Shown here one piece after another: positions 47,394 to 57,585 of a stretch of 64,000 nt of DNA. The notes below the pieces were generated by a model that saw only the letters and a program-made list of their open reading frames with translations, had not been told where the DNA came from and made no database searches. A program made the position numbers and the translations under genes. Each line of letters begins with the position of its first letter. Within the stretch, counting starts at the first letter, position 1. The DNA comes from Brachionus plicatilis (taxonomy: Eukaryota; Rotifera; Eurotatoria; Ploima; Brachionidae), in the NCBI GenBank assembly GCA_010279815.1, contig QEOQ01000455.1, positions 288,145 to 352,144 of the forward strand. Reading direction: 5' to 3'.

Positions 47394-49074
47394 ATTAGAT
47401 TTTTTTTATAAAAATAGTTTTTTTTTATTTTATTAGATGGTATTTTTTGTGTTCGTTTTACTTTGTCAATAAATAGATTATAAAAATTAAAATTAGACAT
47501 TTTTTTTTAATTTAGCTGAATTTTTATTAAATTAGCAGTAATATTTCTATAAATAGAGGTGAGGCATCTTTGACGTCCTTCTTTTAGCCTCTATTTTATT
47601 TGAAACCTCATACAATGGCTTAGGATTAAAATTTTGAGACAATTTTTCCGGCTAAATTCTTTAATTGTTTCTAACCTCGATCATCAAAATTCAAGATCTC
47701 CAAATTAAATTTATTAAAGCAATTTTTGTCATGGATTTAAATGTAAAAAAATTTTGAAAGAATAAACTGATATGCTTAAATTATTTTCAATTTTTTCATC
47801 CTATTAAACTATAGATATATAAAAAAAGACCCACTGAGGTAATAGTTAAAATTGTTTTTAATAAATTTTAGGTTTGTTTTCAAATTTTCTTTATCAGCCA
47901 AAGGTTTAAAGTGAAAATGAAAAGTTGGTCCTGTAACCGAGTCTTAGGCTTATGGAAATTTATACATCAGAATCGCCGACTATTTTGCAAGGATTTAAAA
48001 AGTTAAACTCACATCATTACAAAGAAATGGAATCTCTAGTTAGAATTATATATTTTAATGGCATAAATTTTTTTTGGTGACAAAAAAAATTTTCTCTCTA
48101 ACATTTAAAATTTTTTTGAATAAATTTTTTTAAATTTTTTTGCTAAATTTATTTGATAATTTGTATAGAACAAAAAAAAATTTGTATTAAAAGATGAAAG
48201 TTTTGATAAAAGTTCATGCACATGCCTAAATTATATTTACAAACATATTGTTGATAAAGGCCAGGAATGGCATCCAAATGCATTTAGGAGAAAACAGAAC
48301 AAGAAGGCAGACCTGCTTACAATAACATATAAGCTTATATAAAACTTAATATAAAACAATATAAGCTATTTTAAAATATTCGGAAGAATGTGAAGAAGCC
48401 AAGGCCCAATACCGAGAATAGCCAACAGAAAGCTTAATTGACAACCAGGAAATTGTCGAACATCCTTTAAAAAAGTATATAGAAAATATGTTTATACGGA
48501 AAATATGTTTATTTTTAATTATATATAATTATTTCAAAAACTAAATTTTTTTTTTGAAAATAAAAAAAACTGAATTTGTATATTTAGAGATGGACAATAC
48601 TGCTAACCTATTATATTGAATATATCTATTAAGGTTTTTTTTTGTGGAGAAATAGTGTTTGTTTCCGCGAAAACAATTACCGGTTTATTTCTTTGAAACG
48701 CTATGCTACAGGTTCGACAAAATGAATCCTTCTTTGTTTAGGTGAAAACACTAATGAGATTTGAGCATTTGATCCATATTTTTCGTTTATTGTCTTTAAT
48801 TTCATGCCAAGTTAAATTGTTTGCGTTAATTACTTTTAAACAGCAATTACATATAAAAGGAATACATAAGTTATTTATTCAAGTTTGGAGCATTTTTACC
48901 TTATTTTTAATTTTTTAAAAATTAAAAATACTATAATTTGCTTCAAAACAATCATAAAAAAACAGAAAAGTATTTTTTATATAAAGTTGAGAACCCTTCT
49001 AAATTTGTGACCAAAGATGAAATTAATCTCAAATTTGTGTTAGTAAATTATTTATTTTTATTCCAAAAAAAATC
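47394..49074. other. AT-rich DNA with a coding-like patch
   Basis: Around 48246-48336 a plus frame reads HIVDKGQEWHPNAFRRKQNK then KADLLTITYKL, and another near 48385 reads KYSEECEEAKAQYRE. Both have higher GC and look like scraps of a transposon gene, but no family is recognised. Confidence 0.35.
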
Positions 49075-49630
49075 CTGCTTGAGAGTGGATTTTTTTCCAT
49101 CTTATTAAAAAAGTTTAGAAAATTTTAATTCCAATTTTTTTTTATTTAATTTCTTAAATTTTATTAATTTATCAGTTCAAATAATAAGTTTTCTAAAGTT
49201 CTTGAGAAATTAATAGTGATTTCTTGCTAATATTTTATAATGTTAGAATATTTTTTCAACTTTCTTGTTTTGCTATTTCTTTCTTTAGTTAAGCTTACCA
49301 CACAAATGACTTTTTTAAGAGATGTACTTCCAAAGTTGTTCCGATATTAACTTTTGATTACTTAGTTTTTTTGTTCTTTTTTAATTTTTTTTCTTTTTTT
49401 TAAGAAAAAAATTAAAATAAGTTAATTAAGTTAAAATACGAATAAATTTGAGGTCACAAGAGAATGGAATGATTAAGCTTTAAATTAATGGTTCATAGAA
49501 TATGGACAATTATTTGATAAGAGAACCTTAAAAGGTACCATTTGGAGTAGGCAAGTTTTTTGCATTTTTCATGAATAGTATCTAGAATAAATTTGGTAAG
49601 CAATTGACTATTTGAGAGGTGGAAAGAAAT
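49075..49630 (-). repeat. Dispersed repeat, inverted partner of 12300-12830
   Basis: See the 12.3-kb entry. Shared words, reverse-complemented, include CTTGAGAGTGGATTT, ACTTCCAAAGTTGTTCCG and GTCACAAGAGAATGGA. Confidence 0.7.
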
Positions 49631-50249
49631 TATTGAGTTTGATCATAGAGCGTTTCTTTTAGTTTACTAAATAACTATAACACCAATCTAATTTACCCTT
49701 AAAATTGTGCGCTTTTTAATAAAAAATTTTCAAAAAATTAATCAAATTAAATTCTCACTTTTTTTAATTAATTAACTACTAAGCAATAGATTTATTTTAA
49801 ATAATGCAACTAATAAACACAGAAACTCCTCCCAACCTCGTATACAAATCTTATGACATGGCGAAGATTTTTACTCCAATACAACCATTAAAAAACTGAA
49901 AAGTATTTTTTAAATAAAGTCGTGAAAAAATAAACTGAGCCTGAAAACAATAAAAAAATTTATTAAATAAAAACGATATCTCAAAAATAAAAGGTTCATT
50001 TCAATAAAAGCATTTTTAAAAATATTTTATTTTTTTTCAAAGTCGATCACAACATTCGAGATTTAAAAATAAATAAAGGAGAAATTAACAACTAAAAAAG
50101 GTTGTAGATTGGAGTCTTTAAAACCAGTTTTGAATTAGGAGCCCGCTTAAAATCCATTTTATTTAGAAAATTTTGTTTTAAAATTTATTATTATTTATTT
50201 ATTTTTATTATCTAGAAAATTTTTTTTCACAAATTCCTGTTAACATTTA

Positions 50250-50620
50250 CTGGGGTGAAGTTTTGACATGAGTTAATTAATTAAATGAATTAGTTATTTT
50301 GTTAACTCATTTTTTTCTGCTTCAATATTTTAATGAAAAGAAAGAATATAACCATAAAATTAAAAAGTGGTAATTAATTAATTAAAAAATGACTTATTCT
50401 CTTTAAAAATTCTATAATTCCATACAAAAGATCCGAAATGAAACCCAAACTTAACTAAAAAACAAAAATTCAAAAAAATTAATTAAATAGCTTAAAAATA
50501 TATTTAAATCTTAAACTTAAACCTTTTTTTTTAATCCAAAAATTGGATTAAAATATTAAGTTAGAAAAAATGAGTTAAAAAAAAAAACTAATTCAAAATC
50601 ATGTCAAAACTTCACCCCAG
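50250..50620. mobile_element. 371-bp MITE with 22-bp perfect inverted repeats
   Basis: The left end CTGGGGTGAAGTTTTGACAT(GA) and its exact inverse at 50599-50620 enclose AT-rich DNA without a frame. TTA precedes the left end and TTTA follows the right, so a TA-type target is possible but not clean. Confidence 0.75.
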
Positions 50621-52320
50621 TTTAACTTTTGATAAATTAAATTTAAAAAAAACTCGTTAAAGTTTCTCTTAAAAGTTTTTACAAATTTCACGATAAAATA
50701 AATCGAAATTTTAGAATATTTTAACTTTCATTCAAAAAAGATGAAAACTTGTTGATTTTTCATTTACACAAATCGTTTTCATGACTAAAAATTTGAATAA
50801 CCGAACCAAATTCATTTTATTCGTCTTTTGTTGTCTTTACCAAAAATCTTTATTTTCTTTCAGGAAATTATAAAAAAAAATAAAATTCTTAATTAAAAAT
50901 CTTAATTAAATATCAAAATTTAGGGACTATCTTTATTTAGATTTGAAAAATGAATGTATCAAGTTTTTATATAAATTTTGGTTTAATCTAAATTCTGTCG
51001 AAAGATTTAAGTCAATAAATGTTTAGAGAAGAACAGTACACTAAAATGTAACTAATTAATGATAATAATTTTATTTTGAAAAGAAATAATTGTAATTTTT
51101 GACAAAAAGACATATTTACTCAGAATAAAATTTATATTTACAAAATACTTATCCTTCTTGGTAGTTAATAAATAAATTTAAATTGCTTACCTTTTTCTGA
51201 AATTTTATTTTAATTTTGCATAGTTTAACATTAGACTTGAATAAATTTTTAGTTTCATTAATTGTATTAAATTAGATTAATTTTTGCTTTAAAATAAAAA
51301 TTGTAATATTTTTTATATTAAGATAAAAAATATATTACCTTAAAGTTACACAAATAACGCTGATGTTGACATTTGCATCTAAAATAACTTTTTTTCAGAA
51401 AAATAGAATTATTTATTATTTATTTTTGAATAATGAATAGACTGACATGAATTAATGTCCTTTGTCGTAAAAACCAAACATTTAGTCGCAAAGCAGCAAA
51501 TGTGTCAAGATGCATTTATTTTTTTTAATGATTTTTTAAGTCTTTTAAAATTTTTCATAATTAAGAATTGGCTTCAAAATTTATTCTGTCTTGTCTTATG
51601 AAATTAAATTGTAATCAGCAATTCTCGAAAGGAATTAAAAATTCAGTTCAAGGGATTAATTAGCTTATGTGACATCAAAAGTTTTATTCAAAATTAGACT
51701 TGTATTATTTTAAAATAAAATTAATATTGGATAAAAATGTCATGATTGTGCAAAATTTTTAATTAATGACTAAAAATTCAAGAAAATATATAATAAATTA
51801 TTTTTTACTTAATTAGTGAATTTTATGGTCTCTAAAAAAACAAATTTGCAATGGTTTGATCATCACCCACTAACAAGCTGACATTCTAATTTATTTTATT
51901 TAAGACATATTTAAATTTCAACATTATTAATCTTTTGTTGATTTAAAAATACTCAAATGTACTGTTTTAACCAAAATATATAAAATAAAACTTTTCCAAT
52001 GATGACAGAGATGCTTCTTTAAGAACCTTGACCACTCAATCGGTACCTTCGTTCTTGCAGCATCTTGATGACGCACAAAATTTGATATTTTGACATTATT
52101 TAAGTAAAATAATATTAGCAAAAAAATTAAGAAAATAAGATTTGAAAGTAATTTGAATTAATTTGTTAAATTAAAATTTTTTTCTCAGAATAAAATTGAA
52201 ATTTTCTCAATTCAACCTTTTCAGGCCAAAAAAAACGTTATTAAAAACGATGATGTAAAAATTCCTTTTGTTGAACTAAAATTTACCTTCTTCAAAAATC
52301 TTGTAAAAAAATAAAAAATA
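50621..52320. other. AT-rich non-coding DNA
   Basis: No feature could be supported. Confidence 0.6.
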
Positions 52321-52324
52321 ATTA

Positions 52325-52610
52325 CCGTAAACCCTTGCGCATAGGCGCAGCAGTTAATACCAGGCCCTACAACTACCGCAATGCGGCTAATCCCAGTCAT
52401 TTCATGTAAAAAAAAATTAAAATTGAATTAAAAAGATTTTTCGCGCCTAAGATAGGATCCGGGATTTACCATGTGGTAAACCCAGGAATTTGTCGTTTTA
52501 CCGCACCAAAAACTGATTCATAACCGCGAAAAAAAAATTAAAATAAGCATTTAAATGTCGTTATAGGTCGATTTTAATTTAAAAGTTTCGAAACAACCGC
52601 ATGCGGTAAA
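52325..52610. repeat. ACCGC/GCGGT-rich patch, possible MITE
   Basis: Short GC-rich words TACCGTAAACCC, CTACCGCAATGCGG, CCATGTGGTAAACCC, TTTTACCGCACC and ACCGCATGCGGTAAAA are scattered over 290 bp, several in opposite orientation. This suggests a decayed element with GCGGTAAA repeats, but no boundaries were found. Confidence 0.35.
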
Positions 52611-52612
52611 AT

Positions 52613-52788
52613 TAAGTTTTTAAGGAAAAAAAAACATTTTTTAAAAAAAGAAAAAAATTGATTAAAAATTGGTTCAAAAAAAAAGCGTAGAAAAAAAGAA
52701 AAAAGAAAAAAGAAAAATTGCAAAACCAACTTTTTTAAATTTTTTTCTTTTTTTAAAAAATGTTTTTTTTTCCTTAAAAACTTAATTT
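52613..52788. repeat. Long hairpin, ~53-bp arms
   Basis: AAGTTTTTAAGGAAAAAAAA and CATTTTTTAAAAAAAGAAAA at 52613-52665 are mirrored at 52735-52788. The sequence is low in complexity but the order of breaks in the A-runs matches, so it is a true inverted repeat. Confidence 0.6.
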
Positions 52789-52831
52789 ATAATTTAAGAT
52801 AATTTTTATTTTCTTTATCGTCAATTAAATT

Positions 52832-53795
52832 CAGAGTTGTTTAAAAGTCCCAAAAAAAAGTCTAAGTCCAGACTTTATTTTTAAATTTGCTAGATCAGGC
52901 TTCATATCAAAAAATTTATATACTCTTGGGTTGTCTAATGCAATAGATTTGCCATATATCAGAATTTTGTTGCAATTTTAGGGAAGAAGATTAAAAAAAC
53001 ATATAAAATGTTAATCTTAAAAAACAAAACATAAAGAAAAAATTGAGATTTTAACTTTGTAAAGTAAAAGTGAAGTAAAACATAAATTCGAACATAATTA
53101 ACTTAAAATGTGACTAAAACATATACACTTTTTGCTAAATGTGAATAAAACATAAATGACTAAATAAATTATTCAAAAAGTGAATAAAACATATCGAAAT
53201 AAAAAAAAACTAACTTGAAATTATTTTGAAGAAAAGTGATTAAAACATAAACCTTTAATTTAGATATTTAATTTTTTTTTCAACCATGAAAAGAAAAATC
53301 GAATGGATTTTTATGGCTAAATTCAACTCCGATATCGAACTCAATAAAACAATAAAATAAAATATTTAAGTGTAATGGCAAGCATACAGTTTATATTAAC
53401 CCAGAAGTCGGGCCATGGTACGAAATGGAATAATAAATGTTTTTTTCACCTTTTTATTGATCAAATTGACTTAAATTTTTTTATACTTTGTATAAATTTA
53501 TATGTTTTGGATCACTTTTTAATAAATTTAATTTATGTTTTATTCACAGAATTTAAAAATAAGTTTATGTTTTGATTCACATTTTTATAAAATAAAAATA
53601 GTTTTATGCTTAATTCACTTTTTATATGTTTTAGTAACATTTTTTATGTTTTTTTAATCTTCATCCCAATTTTAGCATAAATTTCTTCTTCAGTATTCAA
53701 AATTTTAAAGTCTGGACTTTTGAATGAAAATTTAAAAAAAAATGTCCGGGATTGGACTTTTTTTAAATGACTTAGACTTTTTTTCGGACTTACAG
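52832..53795. mobile_element. hAT-type MITE, copy 6, split by a nested element
   Basis: It starts CAGAGTTGTTTAAAAGTCCC and carries the family core in inverted orientation (AAATTTGCTAGATCAGGCTT). It resumes after the nested element with the TGAAGAAGAAATT-like region and the AAGTC..GGAC arm. The right terminus is lost near 53795. Confidence 0.75.
52981..53667. mobile_element. Element with ten mirror-image GTGANTAAAACATA motifs
   Basis: Ends GGGAAGAAGATTAAAAAAAC and inverted GGGATGAAGATTAAAAAAAC match. AATTTTA(G) flanks both sides. Five GTGAnTAAAACATA words (53070, 53110, 53141, 53180, 53236) are followed by five inverted ones (about 53501, 53534, 53566, 53605, 53625). The interior contains a short frame, MASIQFILTQKSGHGTKWNN, with slight resemblance to a FLYWCH-type finger start. 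GGG ends and 7-8-bp duplications again suggest a Mutator-like derivative. Confidence 0.82.
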
Positions 53796-55484
53796 AATTT
53801 TTGCAAAGCCTCGTCTAATATATATAACATTTTTGTTGCATTATTTAGCATTTTGCATAGAGATTTAATCAAATACCATTCAAAAGATATAAACATAGAA
53901 CAAGATAAAATTTGATCTTAAACTTGTTTTATCTTAAACTTCAAGATGGCAAAAAATTTTTTTATTATTTAAATTGGAAATCTAGCTTACAATAAATACA
54001 AAAAAATTCGCTTTCTTAGTAACAAGAAATCTAATCTATTAAAGTTAAGTCTAATTTATTCTAATAAAAAATATCTGTTTTAATGAAGCTACATCTATTT
54101 TATTAAAAAATATAGTGTTTAAAGTTAGATTACGTATAACTGTACTTTTCTGTCATATTTTTCAAGTAATCTAAATATTAGGAAAGTACCCTTACTTTTT
54201 TATAAAATTCATATTTTTATTAATTTTTCACTTTTTCCTCTAAAATTCAGTTTTTTTTTAGCCGTAAGCGTTTTTGACGATACTTATTTAAACTAGCGTA
54301 ATTTTACGTAAAATTACGTAAGATTATGTTATCTTACCCAGTATACAGTTTAACTTTAAACACTGTACCTTAAAAAAATTTAAAAAAAAATTATTATTTT
54401 TGTGAGTTGCATCTAGAACCAAAAAAAAATCTTCTTTTAGCCATTGGCATGTTGCAAGTTGAGCACAATTTATTTTCTACATTTTGATTACCATAGTCCA
54501 GTTTTCTTTTTTTGATTTTTTGGAAATTTTTTGCTAAGCTAATTTACTTTTTTTAAATTTTTAACAGAATGCTAATATCTAAAACCATACTTTTTTTACT
54601 TTTTATACTTTATATCGATAATTATAATTTTTTTAATCTAGACGTGCTTTTGTTTTTTTTTATTAGTAGTGGTAAGCTTATTAAATTGGCGGTATTTTAA
54701 TTAAAATTTGGGTATTAAAAAATTATTCGTCCTTATTTTTTGATAGCCACAACCTTTTTTATTTTAATATAAAAAGAGCATAAATCCAAAAATATTATAA
54801 AAAATTTTATATCAAATGAGGCGTTTCTGAAAGTCTAAATGAAAGTTATTTTATTATAAAGAATTTTTTTTGTAATTTCTTAAACTAATTAAAATCTTGG
54901 CAAGATTCCTGCCTCTTTTAAGTGGGCAATGAATCTTTTTGAATAATATTTAATGTTTTGTTTAGATTTTGGCGATCATAAAGATTTAATAAATGTTTTT
55001 CGAAGATTAGTTTAGAAGATTAGTGATTTGTTTTTATTTGTAAATGCCCTTAAACCCTTTGAAAGCATGAAATTTGAAATCTTTTAATATCTTTTAAAAA
55101 AAATGAAAAAGAAACATCTAACATAAAATTTAATAAAAATCAAATTTTTGTTCGAAAAATTTGATCGTCAAAAATTTACTTGAAATAACGTTATATTACA
55201 TAATTTTACATCATAACTAATATATTTGCTCTTTCATAAATGTTAATTAAACATTAACTTTTTGGTCCAAATTTAAAAATAAATATTAAGCCAGTAAGAA
55301 AAATTTAATTAAAACTGGGGCTGTTTGACAGGTTCCTAATACATAACTGGTTTTAAATTTCGAACCAGTTCTCAAACCGGTATACTGAGGCGTAAAACAT
55401 AAGAAAAATATTATTATGATTTAAAAATATTCAATCTTATTCAATTCAATTAAATTCAAATTCAATTCAATCATTACTAAAGTA
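53796..55484. other. AT-rich non-coding DNA
   Basis: No gene was seen. A palindromic TTTACGTAAAATTACGTAA cluster lies at 54300-54330. A GC patch with AACTGGTT/AACCAGTT/AACCGGTA words lies at 55310-55395, perhaps ends of an undefined MITE. Confidence 0.5.
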
Positions 55485-55740
55485 TAGTAGTAGTAGTATA
55501 AACGCTGTGGGAGACTTGACTCTCCAAGTAGTGGCGCACGTAGACGCCCCACTTTAACAGCCAATTGCCAAATTTTTTAAATAAGCTATTTTTAGATAAC
55601 TTATTTTTACATATTTTTAAATAACTTACTTTTAAATATTTTTAAAAAACTTTCATTTTACATTGTTTCAAATAAACTTTTTTTAGATGCAAGAAAAATA
55701 TCTAAATTTTACTCGCATCAAAGTATTTTTAAAAAATTTT

Positions 55741-56056
55741 TCATCTAAGTAGCTTGTCGATTCTTTTTTTAAAAATGTTCGTATTGCTGACACTCTTTGT
55801 CACCGCGTCCAGCGTGTTCCAGTTTCCTGCTGTTCGTTGACTTGCTACCATCGTTACTCTTGCCGCTGCTCGCTTAGCCTGTTAGCTTGACTTAAGATCG
55901 CTGGTGATGATGATTCCGAGATCGCGTTCTTTAGTTGTCTTCGCTAGAGTGTGACCTCCAAATTTATAGTCACAACGCCTGTTGTTTGCTCCAAAATGCA
56001 TTCCGACACACTTCTCTAAGTTGAATTTAGTTTGCCATGTTTCAGAGCATACCAAC
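55741..56056 (-). pseudogene. LINE reverse-transcriptase C-terminal portion, decayed
   Basis: On the far side of the TRIM (56584-56630) the frame reads ANRRLYDLERML. Here it continues VCSETWQTKFNLEKCVGMHF, GANNRRCDYKFGG, KERDLGIIITSDLK, then a stop at 55882. W..KFN..KC..MHFG and the KDLG-like motif follow the catalytic palm in CR1/Jockey-type LINEs. In a shifted frame the sequence goes on RAAARVTMVASQRTAGNWNT, FKKRIDKLLR and a stop, the usual LINE C-terminus. Part of the region between is deleted. Confidence 0.75.
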
Positions 56057-56578
56057 TGTGATAAAGCAACATCTTTGTCAATATCACCGGAGTTAATTAA
56101 CTTAACCATGAGCGTTTGAGTTAAGAAGGAGCATAAATACATGCTCCAATACGTCTAACGAGAGAAATCGGATAGATGGGCCAAAGGTACTAATGTAAAC
56201 ATTACATCTGGCAACGAGGATAAAAGCTCCAGAAGACTAATAAAAGTGCTTCTTGGAGGCAGTAATGTTTAAAGTGCGTGCAACGGTTACCTAACGAGTG
56301 TCAGTTAGTACCTGGGAAAAATAATAGTCTATGGCTGGTCCCGGTCATTGGTGATCCGGCAGTGGTCACAATGGTTGTCAGTTCCCTAGCTTACGCTTTA
56401 TAAAAGCGGGGGAGCATGTGATATAGCGACATCTTTGTCGATATCACTGGAGTTAATTAACTTAACCATGAGCGTTTGAGTTAAGAAGGAGCATAAATAC
56501 ATGTTCCAATACGTCTAACGAGAGAAATCGGATAGATGGGCCAAAGGTACTAATGTAAACATTACATCAATCATTACA
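56057..56578. mobile_element. TRIM (miniature LTR retrotransposon) with 5-bp duplication
   Basis: Two near-identical direct repeats of about 150-162 bp (56057-56206 and 56417-56578, starting TGTGATA, ending TTACA) enclose only 210 bp. TGGCAACGAGGAT three bases after the left repeat is a primer-binding-site candidate. AAAAGCGGGGGAGCA just before the right repeat is a polypurine tract. CCAAC lies outside both ends (56052-56056, 56579-56583). The left repeat lacks 12 bp at its end, explained by slippage between ATTACATC words. There is no coding sequence, so it must have moved using another element's proteins. GC is about twice the background. Confidence 0.85.
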
Positions 56579-56890
56579 CCAACATTCTCTCCAGATCATA
56601 TAATCTTCGGTTTGCTGTTTTTTTTATCAAATTTTTGGTAAAATAATTCCTTGCTTTAAGAAATAATTTACATAAAAGAGTTGCTTGAGAAGTCTCAAAA
56701 AAATATTTTTGTGTGTAAAAGAGTAAAAAAACTACAATTTTCATGAGTGGAAACATGTTGACACCTGAAATATCTGTTGTAATCAATTTAATTAGAATGT
56801 AATAAGTTGGCAAAATTATATTTTTAATAAATAAATTTTAATCATCGCTCTTTAACCAGCTTTTCCAGAATTATATAAAATTGTTTTTAA

Positions 56891-57495
56891 CATTAGAAAG
56901 CCCGTCGGGTCTTTCTGACCCTTTTTGTCCATTCTAAAGACTTTAGCTTTTTTTAAATTTTTTTATTTGACTTAATTCTTTCTAGACCCAACAACTACAT
57001 AAAAATGTATAAATTTATTATTTTTTGAAAAAAAAAAAAATTTAATTTCTCGCATTAAATAAAAATATTACTTAAAAGACCGACGGGTTTTTCTGACCCG
57101 ACTTATAGATTGACTTGTAAAAAATTAAAAAAAATTTTTTTTCACTTATTCATATTCTTGCAGAAAATGTTTCGCCAATTCAGCCATTACGACAACGCCA
57201 CAATCGTCAAAAAAATCAATAAACACTGATAGAAAAAAATGCTAGGTTAGATTGTGCAATGAGATCAAGTGCAAATTTACTTGTAATGATTGCGGAAAAA
57301 CTACTTGTGGGACATGTTTACATGAGATTGTTGTAAGACCAATGTGTAAAAGATGTCATGATTCAATATCTCAATAGTTTTTTTATGTTTTTGAATAAAA
57401 TAACAAGAATTTAAACATTTAATCTTTGACTTCTAAAAAACGGGTCAGAAAGACCCGACGGGCTTTTCAATAATAAAAAAAACGGGCTTTCTATT
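56891..57495 (+). mobile_element. piggyBac-like element relic flanked by TTAA
   Basis: TTAA (56887-56890) is followed by CATTAGAAAGCCCG; the inverse CGGGCTTTCTA(TT) precedes TTAA (57496-57499). GC hairpins of the type CGGGTC(T)TTCTGACCCG occur near 56905, 57078 and 57443. This is the same three-hairpin plan as the 42.5-kb MITE. The interior keeps the transposase C-terminal cysteine-rich domain. Confidence 0.85.
57246..57377 (+). pseudogene. piggyBac transposase C-terminal cysteine-rich domain
   Basis: After a stop, 43 codons encode VRLCNEIKCKFTCNDCGKTT, CGTCLHEIVV, RPMCKRCHDSISQ and a stop. The series C....C...C..C....C..C..H......C..C is the zinc-binding C-terminal domain of piggyBac transposases, which recognises the element ends. 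All Cys/His ligands look intact although the catalytic domain is gone. It lies about 120 bp before the right TTAA, the normal position for a transposase C-terminus. Confidence 0.75.
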
Positions 57496-57529
57496 TTAAA
57501 GAACGAAAAAAAAGCAAAAAGAATTAATT

Positions 57530-57535
57530 TTTATT
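57530..57535 (-). terminator. Polyadenylation signal AATAAA of the GTPase gene
   Basis: AATAAA on the minus strand lies about 51 bp beyond the GTPase stop codon and 35 bp before the TTAA of the piggyBac relic. The transposon thus landed just past the end of the gene. Confidence 0.55.
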
Positions 57536-57585
57536 TGAAATTTCTTGTAAAATTTTTAAAAGTCCTAAATATTTAAATAAAATTT

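Larger units (their letters stand above)
55485..56640 (-). mobile_element. 5'-truncated LINE, interrupted by a TRIM element
   Basis: From right to left (its 5' to 3') it has a reverse-transcriptase C-terminal region, a stop at 55741-55743 and a 3' UTR. The UTR ends GCCACTACTTGGAGAGTCAA, CCCACAGCG and a (TAC)n tail near 55490. Removing the TRIM and one copy of its 5-bp duplication restores one continuous reading frame across the insertion point, which shows that the LINE was there first. Confidence 0.82.

Noticed and set aside
56574..56813. 79-codon minus-strand frame beginning MPTYYIL
   Set aside because: Only its last 20 codons belong to the LINE reverse-transcriptase region. The start is an AT-rich chance extension and the end runs into the TRIM repeat.
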